The position numbers and the translations under genes are program-made. Under the pieces are notes generated by a model. That model was not told the origin of the DNA. It was given only the letters and a program-made list of their open reading frames with translations, and did no database searches. From an uncultured Collinsella sp. (GTDB lineage Bacteria; Actinomycetota; Coriobacteriia; Coriobacteriales; Coriobacteriaceae): a stretch of 64,000 bases of DNA. Numbering within the stretch: position 1 is the stretch's first letter; each line of letters starts with the position of its first letter. Of the stretch, positions 26,096 to 33,531 are shown piece by piece. The stretch is taken from assembly GCA_900542945.1 (NCBI GenBank), contig UQPI01000001.1, positions 1 through 64,000 of the forward strand, read 5' to 3'.

Positions 26096-26719
26096 ATGAG
26101 CGATCTGGAGAATAAGAAGAATCCTGTGGTCATTACCATCGCGCGCGATTTTGGTGCCGAGGGCCACGAGATCGGACGCATCCTCGCCAACGAGCTGGGG
26201 ATTCCGCTGTACGATAACGAGCTGCTGGTGCGCGCATCGCTGCGCGCGGGCGAGTCGCTCGATAAGATGGCCGCCTATGACGAGCGTCTGGCTGTGGAGA
26301 ACATGGCGTTTCTGCCCGACCGCTACGATGCGCGTTCGTACTCGGACAAGCTGTTCCAAAAGATGAGCCAGGTGATTTTGGATTTGGGCGAGACCGAGAG
26401 CTGCATTATCGAAGGCCGCCTGTCCGATTATCTGCTTCGTAACAACCCCAACCACATTGCCGTGCTCGTGACCGCACCCTTTGAGGACCGCGTTGAGATC
26501 GTACGCAAGAAGCGTGGTCTTAACAAAAAGAAGGGCGCCAAGCTGGTCAAACAGCAGCAGAAGGCGCGCGAGGCGTTCTATAAGCGCTACAGCGCCGGCA
26601 AGTGGAAGATGACGAGCGGTAAGGATATCGTCGTCAACCGCGCCAAGCTGGGGCGCGAAGGCTGCAAAGACGTTATCGCCGCTGCCTACCGCTACAAGGT
26701 AGCGCAGCTCGAAGCTTAA
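26096..26719 (+). CDS. Cytidylate-kinase-like family protein
   Basis: A 207-residue P-loop-type protein of the cytidylate kinase-like family. It begins with VVITIARDFGAEGHEIGRIL, where the usual kinase Gly-rich loop is modified to GAEGHEIG, then ELGIPLYDNELL and CIIEGRLSDYLLR, close to true Cmk sequences. The C-terminal basic region (RKKRGLNKKKGAKLVKQQQK) is notable. I chose the ATG at 26096, which has AGAAAGGA upstream; the longer frame runs through the palindrome at 26049. The substrate is uncertain. Confidence 0.8.
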   Translation: MSDLENKKNPVVITIARDFGAEGHEIGRILANELGIPLYDNELLVRASLRAGESLDKMAAYDERLAVENMAFLPDRYDARSYSDKLFQKMSQVILDLGETESCIIEGRLSDYLLRNNPNHIAVLVTAPFEDRVEIVRKKRGLNKKKGAKLVKQQQKAREAFYKRYSAGKWKMTSGKDIVVNRAKLGREGCKDVIAAAYRYKVAQLEA

Positions 26720-26724
26720 CCGAC

Positions 26725-26767
26725 CAAAACCACCACAAAGGGGACAGGCACCTTTGTGGTGGTTTTG
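26725..26767. repeat. GGGGACAG hairpin after the kinase-like gene
   Basis: A perfect 17-bp stem CAAAACCACCACAAAGG (26725-26741 with 26751-26767) encloses GGACAGGCA. It starts five bases past the stop codon at 26719. The related hairpin at 27057-27100 shares the CCACCACAAAGG arm and carries GGTGTCTGCCCC in its loop. Confidence 0.85.
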
Positions 26768-26822
26768 CTTTAGGCCGAGGGAAAGGCCTTGGCGGCAGTG
26801 CCTATCCTCGGCTTTTGCATAG

Positions 26823-27040
26823 TCTCGATCTGTAACACCAAGCCAGCGAAAATGGCTCTAACTGTTACAGATTTAGATGAACCGTTCGGCCGTCAGCCCA
26901 ACGTCTTGATCTGTAACACCAGGCGGCATATTTGGCCTCTAACTGTTACAGATTGAGATGCGGCGTGGGCGGCCGGCACAATATCTCGATCTGTAACAAC
27001 TGCAGGGCTCAACGGACTCCAGCTGTTACAGATTGAGACA
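26823..27040. repeat. Tandem array of three CTGTAACA/TGTTACAG palindromic units
   Basis: Three units (26823-26878, 26903-26959, 26982-27040) have conserved arms of the form TCTCGATCTGTAACA and TGTTACAGATTGAGA. Their loops of about 25 bases differ. The unit starts (CTGTAACA at 26830, 26911, 26991) are 81 and 80 bases apart. Two more units of the same family lie at 45825-45966. Confidence 0.9.
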
Positions 27041-27056
27041 AAACGACCGGGCAAGT

Positions 27057-27100
27057 CCCAAACCACCACAAAGGTGTCTGCCCCATCGTGGTGGTTTGGG
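27057..27100. repeat. CCACCAC hairpin
   Basis: The 13-bp arms CCCAAACCACCAC (27057-27069) and GTGGTGGTTTGGG (27088-27100) enclose AAAGGTGTCTGCCCCATC. It resembles the copy at 26725-26767 and may be its diverged duplicate, flanking the CTGTAACA array on the other side. Confidence 0.75.
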
Positions 27101-27115
27101 CGGCCGGCATAGAAA

Positions 27116-27150
27116 AAGTCCCCGCCGGGCGTGTGCTCGACGGGGGCTTT
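27116..27150 (-). terminator. Terminator of nfnB
   Basis: AAAGTCCCCG...CGGGGGCTTT forms a GC-rich stem. On the minus strand it ends in TTTTTCT. It lies about 30 bases past the nfnB stop codon. Confidence 0.8.
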
Positions 27151-27178
27151 GCCGTTTGATGGCTAGCACTACAGGTGA

Positions 27179-28588
27179 TTACTCGCCCAGCAGGCTCTTG
27201 GTGATGGAAGCGGCGGCCTTCTTGCCGGCGCCCATCGCCAGAATGACCGTAGCGGCACCGGTGACGATGTCGCCGCCGGCCCAGATGCGGGGATCGGTGG
27301 TCTGGCCGGTCTCCTCGTCGGCGACGATGTAGCCCCACTTGTTGAGCTCCATCTTGCCGCCGATCTTCTTTGCGAAGGGGTTGGCGTTGGTGCCGATAGC
27401 CGAGATCGCGACGTCGCAGGGGATCTCCTCGATGGCGCCCTCGATGGGCACCGGGCGACGACGGCCGGACTCGTCAGGCTCGCCGAGCTCCATCTTCTGG
27501 ACCTTGACAGCGCACACGGAGCCGTCCTCGCCAGCGACAAACTCGAGCGGGGAGACGAGCGGCAGAACCTCGACGCCCTCGGCCTTAGCATGGTGCAGCT
27601 CGGCGCGACGGCAGGGCATCTCGTCCTCGGTACGGCGGTAGGCGATGATGGCGTGCTCGGCGCCCAGGCGCTTGGCGGTACGGACGGCGTCCATAGCCAC
27701 GTTGCCGCCACCAAAGACGACGACGTTCTTGCCGTGCTTGGTGGGGGTGTCGTACTCGGGGAACTTGTTGGCCTTCATCAGGTTCACGCGGGTGAGGTAC
27801 TCGTTAGCGAAGAAGACGTTGGGCAGGTTCTCGCCGGGGACGTTGAGGAACTTGGGCAGGCCGGCGCCGGTTGCCACGTAGATGGCGTCGAAGCCCTGCT
27901 CGAACAGCTCCTCGGCCGTGGCCATGTTGCCCACGACGGAGTTGTACTCAAACTTGACGCCCATGTCCTCCAGGCCGTCGATCTCGCGCTTGACGACTGC
28001 CTTGGGCAGACGGAACTCGGGGATGCCGTAGACCAGCACGCCGCCGCCGGTGAAGAATGCCTCGAAGACGGTGACGTCAAAGCCGTTGCGGGCGAGCTCG
28101 CCGGCGCAGGTGATGCCGGACGGGCCGGAGCCGACGACGGCGACCTTCTTGCCGTTCTTGGGGGCCATCTTGGGCGTGGAGGCGAGCTCGGGGCGGTCAC
28201 CCAGGAAGCGCTCGAGCTGGCCGATGGCCACGGGCTCGGACTTCTTGCCGCGGATGCACTTGCCCTCGCACTGGTTCTCCTGCGGGCAGACGCGGCCGCA
28301 GATGGCGGGAAGCATGGAGTCCTCGCGGATGGTATCGAGGGCGCCGCCGAAGTCCTTCGCGCGGATCTGCTCGATAAAGCGGGGGATGTTGATGTTGACG
28401 GGGCAGCCCTCAACACAGAACGGCTTCTTGCAGTTGAGGCAGCGCTCGGCCTCGGCCAGCGCCATCTCCTCGGTGAAGCCCTTGTCGACGGGGCGGAAGT
28501 CGCAGGCGCGCTCGGCAGCCGGCTCCTCGTTATCGGGGGTGCGGGGCGACTTCATATCGGCAACGAAACGACCGTTAACTAGTGGCAT
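27179..28588 (-). CDS. nfnB: NfnB / glutamate synthase small-subunit-type oxidoreductase
   Basis: A 469-residue flavoprotein of the NADPH-dependent GltD-like family. N-terminal iron-sulfur cysteines: ERCLNCKKPFCVEGCPVN and ICGRVCPQENQCEGKC. FAD site: VAVVGSGPSGITCAGELA. NADPH site: VVFGGGNVAMDAVRTAKRLG. A C-terminal FAD-contact sequence (IWAGGDIVTGAATVILAMGA) is present. It overlaps nfnA by 10 bases. With that partner it most likely forms NADH-dependent ferredoxin:NADP+ oxidoreductase (NfnAB), which balances ferredoxin, NADH and NADPH in anaerobes. Annotation as glutamate synthase beta chain is the common alternative, but no GltB large subunit is present. Confidence 0.88.
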   Translation of the reverse strand: MPLVNGRFVADMKSPRTPDNEEPAAERACDFRPVDKGFTEEMALAEAERCLNCKKPFCVEGCPVNINIPRFIEQIRAKDFGGALDTIREDSMLPAICGRVCPQENQCEGKCIRGKKSEPVAIGQLERFLGDRPELASTPKMAPKNGKKVAVVGSGPSGITCAGELARNGFDVTVFEAFFTGGGVLVYGIPEFRLPKAVVKREIDGLEDMGVKFEYNSVVGNMATAEELFEQGFDAIYVATGAGLPKFLNVPGENLPNVFFANEYLTRVNLMKANKFPEYDTPTKHGKNVVVFGGGNVAMDAVRTAKRLGAEHAIIAYRRTEDEMPCRRAELHHAKAEGVEVLPLVSPLEFVAGEDGSVCAVKVQKMELGEPDESGRRRPVPIEGAIEEIPCDVAISAIGTNANPFAKKIGGKMELNKWGYIVADEETGQTTDPRIWAGGDIVTGAATVILAMGAGKKAAASITKSLLGE

Positions 28589-29418
28589 GCGCAGCTCTTT
28601 TCCTCATAGGCCTTGAGGGACTCGCCCTCTTCGGAACGGTAAGCGGCCTGGCGGGCACGAAGGTCATCCCAGTCGACCAGGGTGGCATCGAAGTCGGGGC
28701 CGTCGACGCAAGCGAACTTGGTCACGCCGCCCACCTCGACGCGGCAGCAGCCGCACATGCCGGTGCCGTCAACCATGATGGGGTTGAGCGACGCGGTGAT
28801 GGGGGTGTCGTACTTCTGGGTGGTGAGGGTCGAGAACTTCATCATCGGAACGGGGCCGACGCAGAAGACCTGGCTCACGGCCTTGTCCTGCAGCAGACGC
28901 TCCAGCGGAGCGGTGACAACGCCCTGCTCGCCGTAGGAGCCGTCGTCGGTGGTGATGTGGATGTGGTCCTCGTCGAGGAGCTCGCGGAACTGGTCCTCCA
29001 TGAGCAGGAGGTCCTTGGTGCGGGCGCCCATGATGGCGTGCACCTCGTGGCCGGTCTCGACCAGGTGCTTGGCGACCGGGAAGGCAATTGCCAGGCCGAC
29101 GCCGCCGCCAATGACGGCGCAGGGGCCCTCGGCCATCTCGGTGGGAACGCCCAGCGGGCCCACGACGTCGCGCAGCGACTCGCCGGCCTCGTAGGTGGAC
29201 AGCATCTCGGTGGTCTTGCCGATCACCATGAAGATGAACTCGACCCAGCCCTCGTCACCGTTCCAGCCAGCTAGGGTAAACGGGACGCGCTCGCCCGTCT
29301 CGTTGGCGCGAACCATGAGGAACTGTCCAGCGTGCGCATGCTTGGCGATTGCGGGCGCCTCGATGCGGAACTTGAACACCTTCTCCGAGAACTGCGTCTT
29401 CTCCAGGATCTTATACAT
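28579..29418 (-). CDS. nfnA: NfnA / dihydroorotate dehydrogenase electron-transfer-type subunit
   Basis: A 279-residue FAD/NAD-binding protein. It shows an N-terminal flavin barrel (GQFLMVRANETGERVPFTLA), an NAD-binding part (CAVIGGGVGLAIAFPVAKHL) and C-terminal [2Fe-2S] cysteines (GTGMCGCCRVEVGG, then TKFACVDGPDFD). These match the small subunit of NfnAB and SudB. The start follows GAGAGGGG, and a TATAAT lies on the minus strand at 29524-29529. It is the first gene of the nfnA-nfnB pair. Confidence 0.88.
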   Translation of the reverse strand: MYKILEKTQFSEKVFKFRIEAPAIAKHAHAGQFLMVRANETGERVPFTLAGWNGDEGWVEFIFMVIGKTTEMLSTYEAGESLRDVVGPLGVPTEMAEGPCAVIGGGVGLAIAFPVAKHLVETGHEVHAIMGARTKDLLLMEDQFRELLDEDHIHITTDDGSYGEQGVVTAPLERLLQDKAVSQVFCVGPVPMMKFSTLTTQKYDTPITASLNPIMVDGTGMCGCCRVEVGGVTKFACVDGPDFDATLVDWDDLRARQAAYRSEEGESLKAYEEKSCACH

Positions 29419-29792
29419 AGAACCCCTCTCTTGTTAGGGCGGCCGAACCGTGCCTCCACGGAAATGGACGGCAGCCCGAATAAAACCGTACGCGCACAGG
29501 CGTTGTGCAGACATACGGTGCAAATTATACCCTCATGGGCATGTCACTTACGTGTATCTTCGGCAGGTGGGAAAAGGGTTTATCCCGTCTGGCCTGCCAA
29601 AAAGGGACAGGTTTATTTTGGTCGGTTTTATCAGGCAAAACGGCAAAAGGAGCCGGCTTCGCGCTTTGGTGAGGCCGGCTCCTTTTGAGGCATTGCATAT
29701 GTATGGCGGCGCAGGGTTTATTGCGGAGCCGCCACTGTGGCGTTTCCGCAGATAAAACCTGCCAAAAGAAACCTGTCCCTAAATGGTAGGTT
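29419..29792. other. Intergenic region between nfnA and pth
   Basis: Apart from the nfnA promoter (TATAAT, minus strand, 29524-29529), this region holds a truncated GGGACAG repeat (about 29592-29632, same core as the purF and pth copies). It also has the pth terminator (29645-29686) and most of the 43-bp repeat fused to pth. No gene is seen. Confidence 0.7.
29645..29686 (-). terminator. Terminator downstream of pth
   Basis: A perfect 13-bp stem AAAAGGAGCCGGC / GCCGGCTCCTTTT has a 16-base loop. Read on the minus strand it ends in CTCCTTTT and follows pth. Confidence 0.75.
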
Positions 29793-29795
29793 TTA
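29753..29795 (-). repeat. 43-bp GGGACAG hairpin fused to the pth stop codon
   Basis: Read on the minus strand it begins TAAAACCTACCATTTAGGGA and ends TTTTGGCAGGTTTTA. Its first TAA is the pth stop codon. It differs from the purF copy (17473-17515) at only four of 43 positions and has the same orientation relative to its gene. Confidence 0.85.
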
Positions 29796-30422
29796 GTGCT
29801 TGCCGTTGGCGGAGGCGGCACCGTTGACATGGTCGCGGGCATAGACCACGCCGTGCACGATGGCGAGGCCGGCGGCGTCGGCCGCGCGGGCGCAGGTGTC
29901 CTGGAAATCCTCGGCCTCGCGGGCGCGCAGCTGCTTGAGCACGTAGTCGGCCACGGCCATCTTGCCGGGAGGGTTGCCGATGCCGGTGCGGATGCGGCTA
30001 AAGTCGCGGCTGCCCATCTTGTCGATGATGGAGCGCAGGCCGTTGTGACCGGCATGGCCTCCGCCCACCTTGACGCGCACGTCACCGGCGGGAATGTCGA
30101 GCTCGTCGTGGATGACGAGCAGCTCCTCGGCCTTGATCTTGTATTCGTGGCAGAGCTTGGAGATGGGGCCGCCCGAGGTGTTCATGTACGACTGCGGCTT
30201 GACCAGCACAATTTGGCGCTTGCCGCCCTCTTCCTCGGCATCGTTGATATTGATGAGCGCGACCTCGGCGCCGGCCTGGTTTTTCCAGTACGTGACGCCG
30301 GCCTGACGGGCCAGCTCGTCAATCGCCTTAAAGCCGGCGTTGTGGCGGGTCTCGGCATATTCCTCGCCCGGGTTGCCAAGCCCGGCAACCATGCGAATCT
30401 TAAGCGGCTGTGCAGCTGCCAT
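29793..30422 (-). CDS. pth: Peptidyl-tRNA hydrolase
   Basis: A 209-residue enzyme that releases peptides from stalled peptidyl-tRNA. Family motifs: VAGLGNPGEEYAETRHNAGF (contains the catalytic His), LVKPQSYMNTSGGPIS, VIHDELDIPAGDVRVKVGGG and GHNGLRSIIDKMG. I chose the ATG at 30422, six bases after GAAAGG; the frame runs on to 30527 without support. Its stop codon is the first triplet of a 43-bp repeat. Prs and GlmU follow upstream on the same strand, a common grouping with Pth. Confidence 0.95.
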   Translation of the reverse strand: MAAAQPLKIRMVAGLGNPGEEYAETRHNAGFKAIDELARQAGVTYWKNQAGAEVALININDAEEEGGKRQIVLVKPQSYMNTSGGPISKLCHEYKIKAEELLVIHDELDIPAGDVRVKVGGGHAGHNGLRSIIDKMGSRDFSRIRTGIGNPPGKMAVADYVLKQLRAREAEDFQDTCARAADAAGLAIVHGVVYARDHVNGAASANGKH

Positions 30423-30536
30423 GTTCATCCTTTCGTTGATTTGTCGCCTGCTATGGTGAGCGACCCTGTTGCCGCTGTCAAATGGAGGGCAATTGAGGTT
30501 GTTTGGGGGCGTTTGGACGGCCGTCAAAATCCGAGG

Positions 30537-30740
30537 TGGACAGGTAGTTCAGATACGTATAAGTTCTGAGGACTCGAAGTACTTAATTCGATGCCGATAC
30601 GTTGTTTTGGAGCTTTAATTGGTCCATATGACGCTGTTTTGAAGTCTACCCTGCCTTCAAATAGGGCGAATGGTATAGAGATAACTGCAAAACAGTCTAA
30701 TTCAATGTGTCCATTTATACGTATTTGAACTAACTGTCCA
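30537..30740. repeat. 204-bp long imperfect hairpin element, copy A
   Basis: The terminal inverted arms are TGGACAGGTAGTTCAGATAC... (30537-30563) and ...TATTTGAACTAACTGTCCA (30715-30740). The interior is AT-rich and partly self-complementary (TGTTTTGGAG opposite a TGTTTTGCAG complement). Copy B at 32065-32267 has the same arms and almost the same length but an unrelated interior. It lies 33 bases beyond the stop of the 30774-31901 gene. Confidence 0.85.
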
Positions 30741-30773
30741 GCCCTGCTCGACGGCGCACGGGTGATTCGCCGT

Positions 30774-31901
30774 TTAGACCGGCGCGAGGCCGATTCCGGC
30801 CCGCAGAGCGTTGAGCCAAGCGGCCTGACGTTTGCGATAACCCTTGATGCGATAGCGGAACCGAACCCCAGTAAGTCGATGCATCGTCTGGGCGAAGGCT
30901 TCGAGCGCAACAAGGTCTTTCATTTGGTCGCGATTGATAACCAGGACGTGGATACCCATGGCTTTAAGGCCATTGTTGCGATTGCCATCGTGGATGCGAG
31001 CATTTTGAAGCTCATGCCCAATTCCGTTGTATTCGTTGTCGACTCCTGCAGCTGGGCAATATAAGTCGCAGATGGCATAGGGGATGCCGGAGGACATGTT
31101 GACCGCAAGAGTGTCGAAGTCGATTCGATGGTTGAGTAGCAGGCCTCCCATGGGCAGGCTGCAACATCCGAATCCGCCAAAGCGCATGGGCGCTCCGAGA
31201 ACGGCAAACATTAGGGATTCGGCTGGGGATGCAGATCCGGGTCGGGCGAGATTGACTGCCGTGCGAAACGAGGCGTAGGAGCTACTTTTGGCAAACTGTG
31301 CGACTGCTTCGAGCTCATTTATGGTTGTGGCAGGCTCGCATTTGTAGTGCGCCTGTTCGTAGCGGGTTTCGGTCTGCTGTTCGGCCGCCGACTGGTCGCC
31401 CCGGCAATCGAGGTCGTCCATCGCTTCGTAGCCATCGCCCTTGGGCCAGATGTCGTCATAGGCAATGGGGTATGTTGCCCCGGGAGGAAGGGAGTAGGTT
31501 CCGAGCAGTTCCATGAGAAGCATCAAGGTTTTGGCGACTGATTCATTTTTGGAACAAAGCATGGCTGTCATGGCAGGAGACGTTGCGTAGATGTCGGCCT
31601 CGACGTGCATAATTGCACCTTCAGGAAGCGGAGCGGAGAGAATATGCTGAAGAAGTCGCTTGTCGGGGCGTCTGTTGTCTTCGTCTGAAACGAGAAGATC
31701 GAGCAGTTCGGAATCAGCTTCATTCCAGGCATCGAGTATCGAAAGTGCGCCAAAGTCTATCGCGTCATTATTGGGAATGCAGCTAGCCAAGGCCTGTGCT
31801 TGCTGTTCACTATCAACGGAGTCCCAGGGTAGGGCAGAGTACGCCCGTCGTGCGCGACGAATTGCGCGGAGGGCGGAGAGATGTGAAATCACGGTCGTCA
31901 T
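30774..31901 (-). CDS. Unknown protein with a possible Vsr/DUF559-like nuclease end
   Basis: A 375-residue protein I cannot assign firmly. The N-terminal two thirds show no clear motif (basic start RRARRAY, an acidic middle, no membrane helices). The C-terminal ~110 residues (PYAICDLYCPAAGVDNEYNG, then HDGNRNNGLKAMGIHVLVINRDQM) follow the pattern Asp...Glu-Tyr-x-Gly...Asp-x-x-Arg-x-x-x-Leu-x-x-x-Gly. That pattern is seen in Vsr/DUF559-type PD-(D/E)XK nucleases and the C-terminal part of AbiEi-like proteins. The gene sits between two matching 203-204 bp palindromic elements. Function is inference. Confidence 0.55.
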   Translation of the reverse strand: MTTVISHLSALRAIRRARRAYSALPWDSVDSEQQAQALASCIPNNDAIDFGALSILDAWNEADSELLDLLVSDEDNRRPDKRLLQHILSAPLPEGAIMHVEADIYATSPAMTAMLCSKNESVAKTLMLLMELLGTYSLPPGATYPIAYDDIWPKGDGYEAMDDLDCRGDQSAAEQQTETRYEQAHYKCEPATTINELEAVAQFAKSSSYASFRTAVNLARPGSASPAESLMFAVLGAPMRFGGFGCCSLPMGGLLLNHRIDFDTLAVNMSSGIPYAICDLYCPAAGVDNEYNGIGHELQNARIHDGNRNNGLKAMGIHVLVINRDQMKDLVALEAFAQTMHRLTGVRFRYRIKGYRKRQAAWLNALRAGIGLAPV

Positions 31902-32064
31902 AGCTATAACGTACTAAGTTGGCGGCAGAATGCGACCGCCATACCGTTCTTTTCGCTCAGCGGGGCGCTGCGCGCCATGAACGGCTGGGTGTTATGAAAT
32001 CGGTGGAATCGGTTGAGGGGATTGCAGGAAATTGAGCTCTGCCGCGAAGGTTGACGATAGCTAC

Positions 32065-32267
32065 TGGACAGTTAGTTCAGATACGTATAAGGCGGCGGGC
32101 GTTCGAGGCGTTTCTAAGGGGCTTCGAGGGCGATTTGAGGGTAAATATGCGGCGGTTGTACTCGAAAACGATGAGCATTGGGCGGCATGGCATCCGCCGG
32201 GGAGCTCAGAACGCTCCGAACGGCCCTTTGGGGCTTTAAAAAAATACGTATCTGAACTAATTGTCCA
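32065..32267. repeat. 203-bp long imperfect hairpin element, copy B
   Basis: The arms TGGACAGTTAGTTCAGATAC... (32065-32091) and ...GTATCTGAACTAATTGTCCA (32244-32267) match copy A. The GC-rich interior is unlike copy A but still folds on itself, for example CGTTCGAGGCGTTTCTAAG opposite the complement of CTCAGAACGCTCCGAACG. Confidence 0.85.
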
Positions 32268-32290
32268 GGGAAGGTTGGCGAGGGATAGAA

Positions 32291-32320
32291 AAAGGGTCGG
32301 AAGCGAGCTTCCGACCCTTT
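32291..32320 (-). terminator. Terminator of prs
   Basis: A perfect 14-bp stem AAAGGGTCGGAAGC / GCTTCCGACCCTTT has a two-base loop (GA). On the minus strand it is followed by TTC after CCCTTT. Confidence 0.85.
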
Positions 32321-32353
32321 AAAAGCATCAAAGATGATGCGATGCGCGTTGGA

Positions 32354-33340
32354 TTACAGTGCGAAGTCGCCGCCGACGAGCGTGGAGACGGGCTCCTCGT
32401 GGTAAACGGCGGAGATGGCCTGAGCGAACTCCTCGGCGACCGAGATGGTCTTGATCTTGCCGCCGACCTCGACGGGGATGGCGTCGGTGACGACGCACTC
32501 GACGATGGGGGCATCGTTCAGGCGCTCGATGGCCGGACCGGAGAAGATGCCGTGGGTGGCGCAGACGTAGATGTCGCCGGCGCCCATAGCCTTGAGCTCC
32601 TTGACGTTGGCGCACAGGGTGCCAGCGGTGTCGATCATGTCGTCGTTGATGATGCAGGTCTTGCCCTTGATGTCACCGATGATGCCCATGACCTCGGCGG
32701 CGTTGTGGCGCGGACGGCCCTTGTGGGCGATGGCCAGGTCGCAGCCGAGCATGTCGGACAGCTTCTTGGCGGCCTTGGCGCGACCCACGTCGGGGGAGAC
32801 GACAACCAGGTTGTCGGTGTCGAAGTGCATGTCGTTGTAGTACTGGCCAAACAGCGGCAGTGCGGACAGGTGGTTAACCGGGATATCGAAGAAGCCCTGG
32901 ATCTGACCCTGGTGCAGGTCGAGGGTGATGATGCGGTTGACGCCGGCGCGCTCGAGCAGGTTGGCGACGAGGCGGGCGGTGATGGGCTCGCGCGGGCCGG
33001 CCTTGCGGTCCTGGCGGGCATAGCCGTAGTGGGTGATAACGGCGGTGATGGAGCGGGCGGATGCGCGCTTGGCAGCGTCGGTGGCGATGAGCAGCTCCAT
33101 GAGCATGTCGTTGACGTTGCCGCCGGCCACGGACTGAATCAGGAAGACGTCGGCGCCGCGGACGGTCTCGTCGTAGCGGGCGTAAATCTCACCATTGGCG
33201 AACTGCTTTAGCGTAAGGCCCGAAAGCTCGACCCCAAGGTACTCAGCAATCTTCTGAGCGAGGGGACGGTTGGAGGAACCGGAATACACGCGGATGGACT
33301 TGCGCATATTCTCCGACTTCTCGGGATCATTAATCGGCAT
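32354..33340 (-). CDS. prs: Ribose-phosphate pyrophosphokinase
   Basis: A 328-residue PRPP synthetase. Visible motifs: FANGEIYARYDETVRGADVF, HYGYARQDRKAGPREPITA (ATP and flexible loop), TLDLHQGQIQGFF, and the PRPP-type loop IINDDMIDTAGTL. GAGAAGGG precedes the ATG. It makes PRPP, used by PurF encoded elsewhere in this window. glmU lies upstream on the same strand with a terminator between them. Confidence 0.96.
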   Translation of the reverse strand: MPINDPEKSENMRKSIRVYSGSSNRPLAQKIAEYLGVELSGLTLKQFANGEIYARYDETVRGADVFLIQSVAGGNVNDMLMELLIATDAAKRASARSITAVITHYGYARQDRKAGPREPITARLVANLLERAGVNRIITLDLHQGQIQGFFDIPVNHLSALPLFGQYYNDMHFDTDNLVVVSPDVGRAKAAKKLSDMLGCDLAIAHKGRPRHNAAEVMGIIGDIKGKTCIINDDMIDTAGTLCANVKELKAMGAGDIYVCATHGIFSGPAIERLNDAPIVECVVTDAIPVEVGGKIKTISVAEEFAQAISAVYHEEPVSTLVGGDFAL

Positions 33341-33484
33341 TACCCTTCTCCTTTATATCGAATGCCATATAGATGCCTTGTTGCATTGTAACCGCGCGGC
33401 GGGGTTTATCGAGTCTTGATAACGTCTTTACCGTCAACGGACACGAACCGACCACTCATCCGGCCGCGCAGGTCAGCATAGAAA

Positions 33485-33514
33485 AAGGAGCCGTCCCCAT
33501 GGGAACAGCTCCTT
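33485..33514 (-). terminator. Terminator of glmU
   Basis: AAGGAGCCGTCCCC pairs with GGGAACAGCTCCTT (two mismatches) around AT. On the minus strand it is followed by TTTTC. It ends about 18 bases past the glmU stop. Confidence 0.78.
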
Positions 33515-33531
33515 AGATGCTTGGTAAAACG

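Larger units (their letters stand above)
26720..27178. other. Repeat-rich intergenic region
   Basis: These 459 bases hold no gene. They hold a GGGGACAG hairpin (26725-26767), three tandem CTGTAACA/TGTTACAG units (26823-27040), a further hairpin with CCACCAC/GTGGTGG arms (27057-27100) and the terminator of nfnB (27116-27150). Confidence 0.85.
31902..32353. other. Intergenic region holding element B
   Basis: This contains the 203-bp palindromic element B (32065-32267) and the prs terminator (32291-32320). The first 160 bases, upstream of the unknown minus-strand gene, should hold its promoter, but I see no clear boxes. Confidence 0.6.

Noticed and set aside
26823..27040. CRISPR array
   Set aside because: The units are palindromic arms with loops, at 80-base period, not direct repeats with 30-40 base spacers, and no cas genes are present.
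27033..27332. 99-codon plus-strand frame downstream of the repeat array
   Set aside because: It overlaps the nfnB terminator and the 3' end of nfnB in antisense, with no ribosome-binding site.
30524..30913. 129-codon minus-strand frame across element A
   Set aside because: It mixes the end of the unknown gene in another frame with palindrome sequence; its opening residues are a shadow.
32032..32322. 96-codon plus-strand frame across element B
   Set aside because: The frame is produced by the hairpin element itself and ends in the prs terminator; no start signal.
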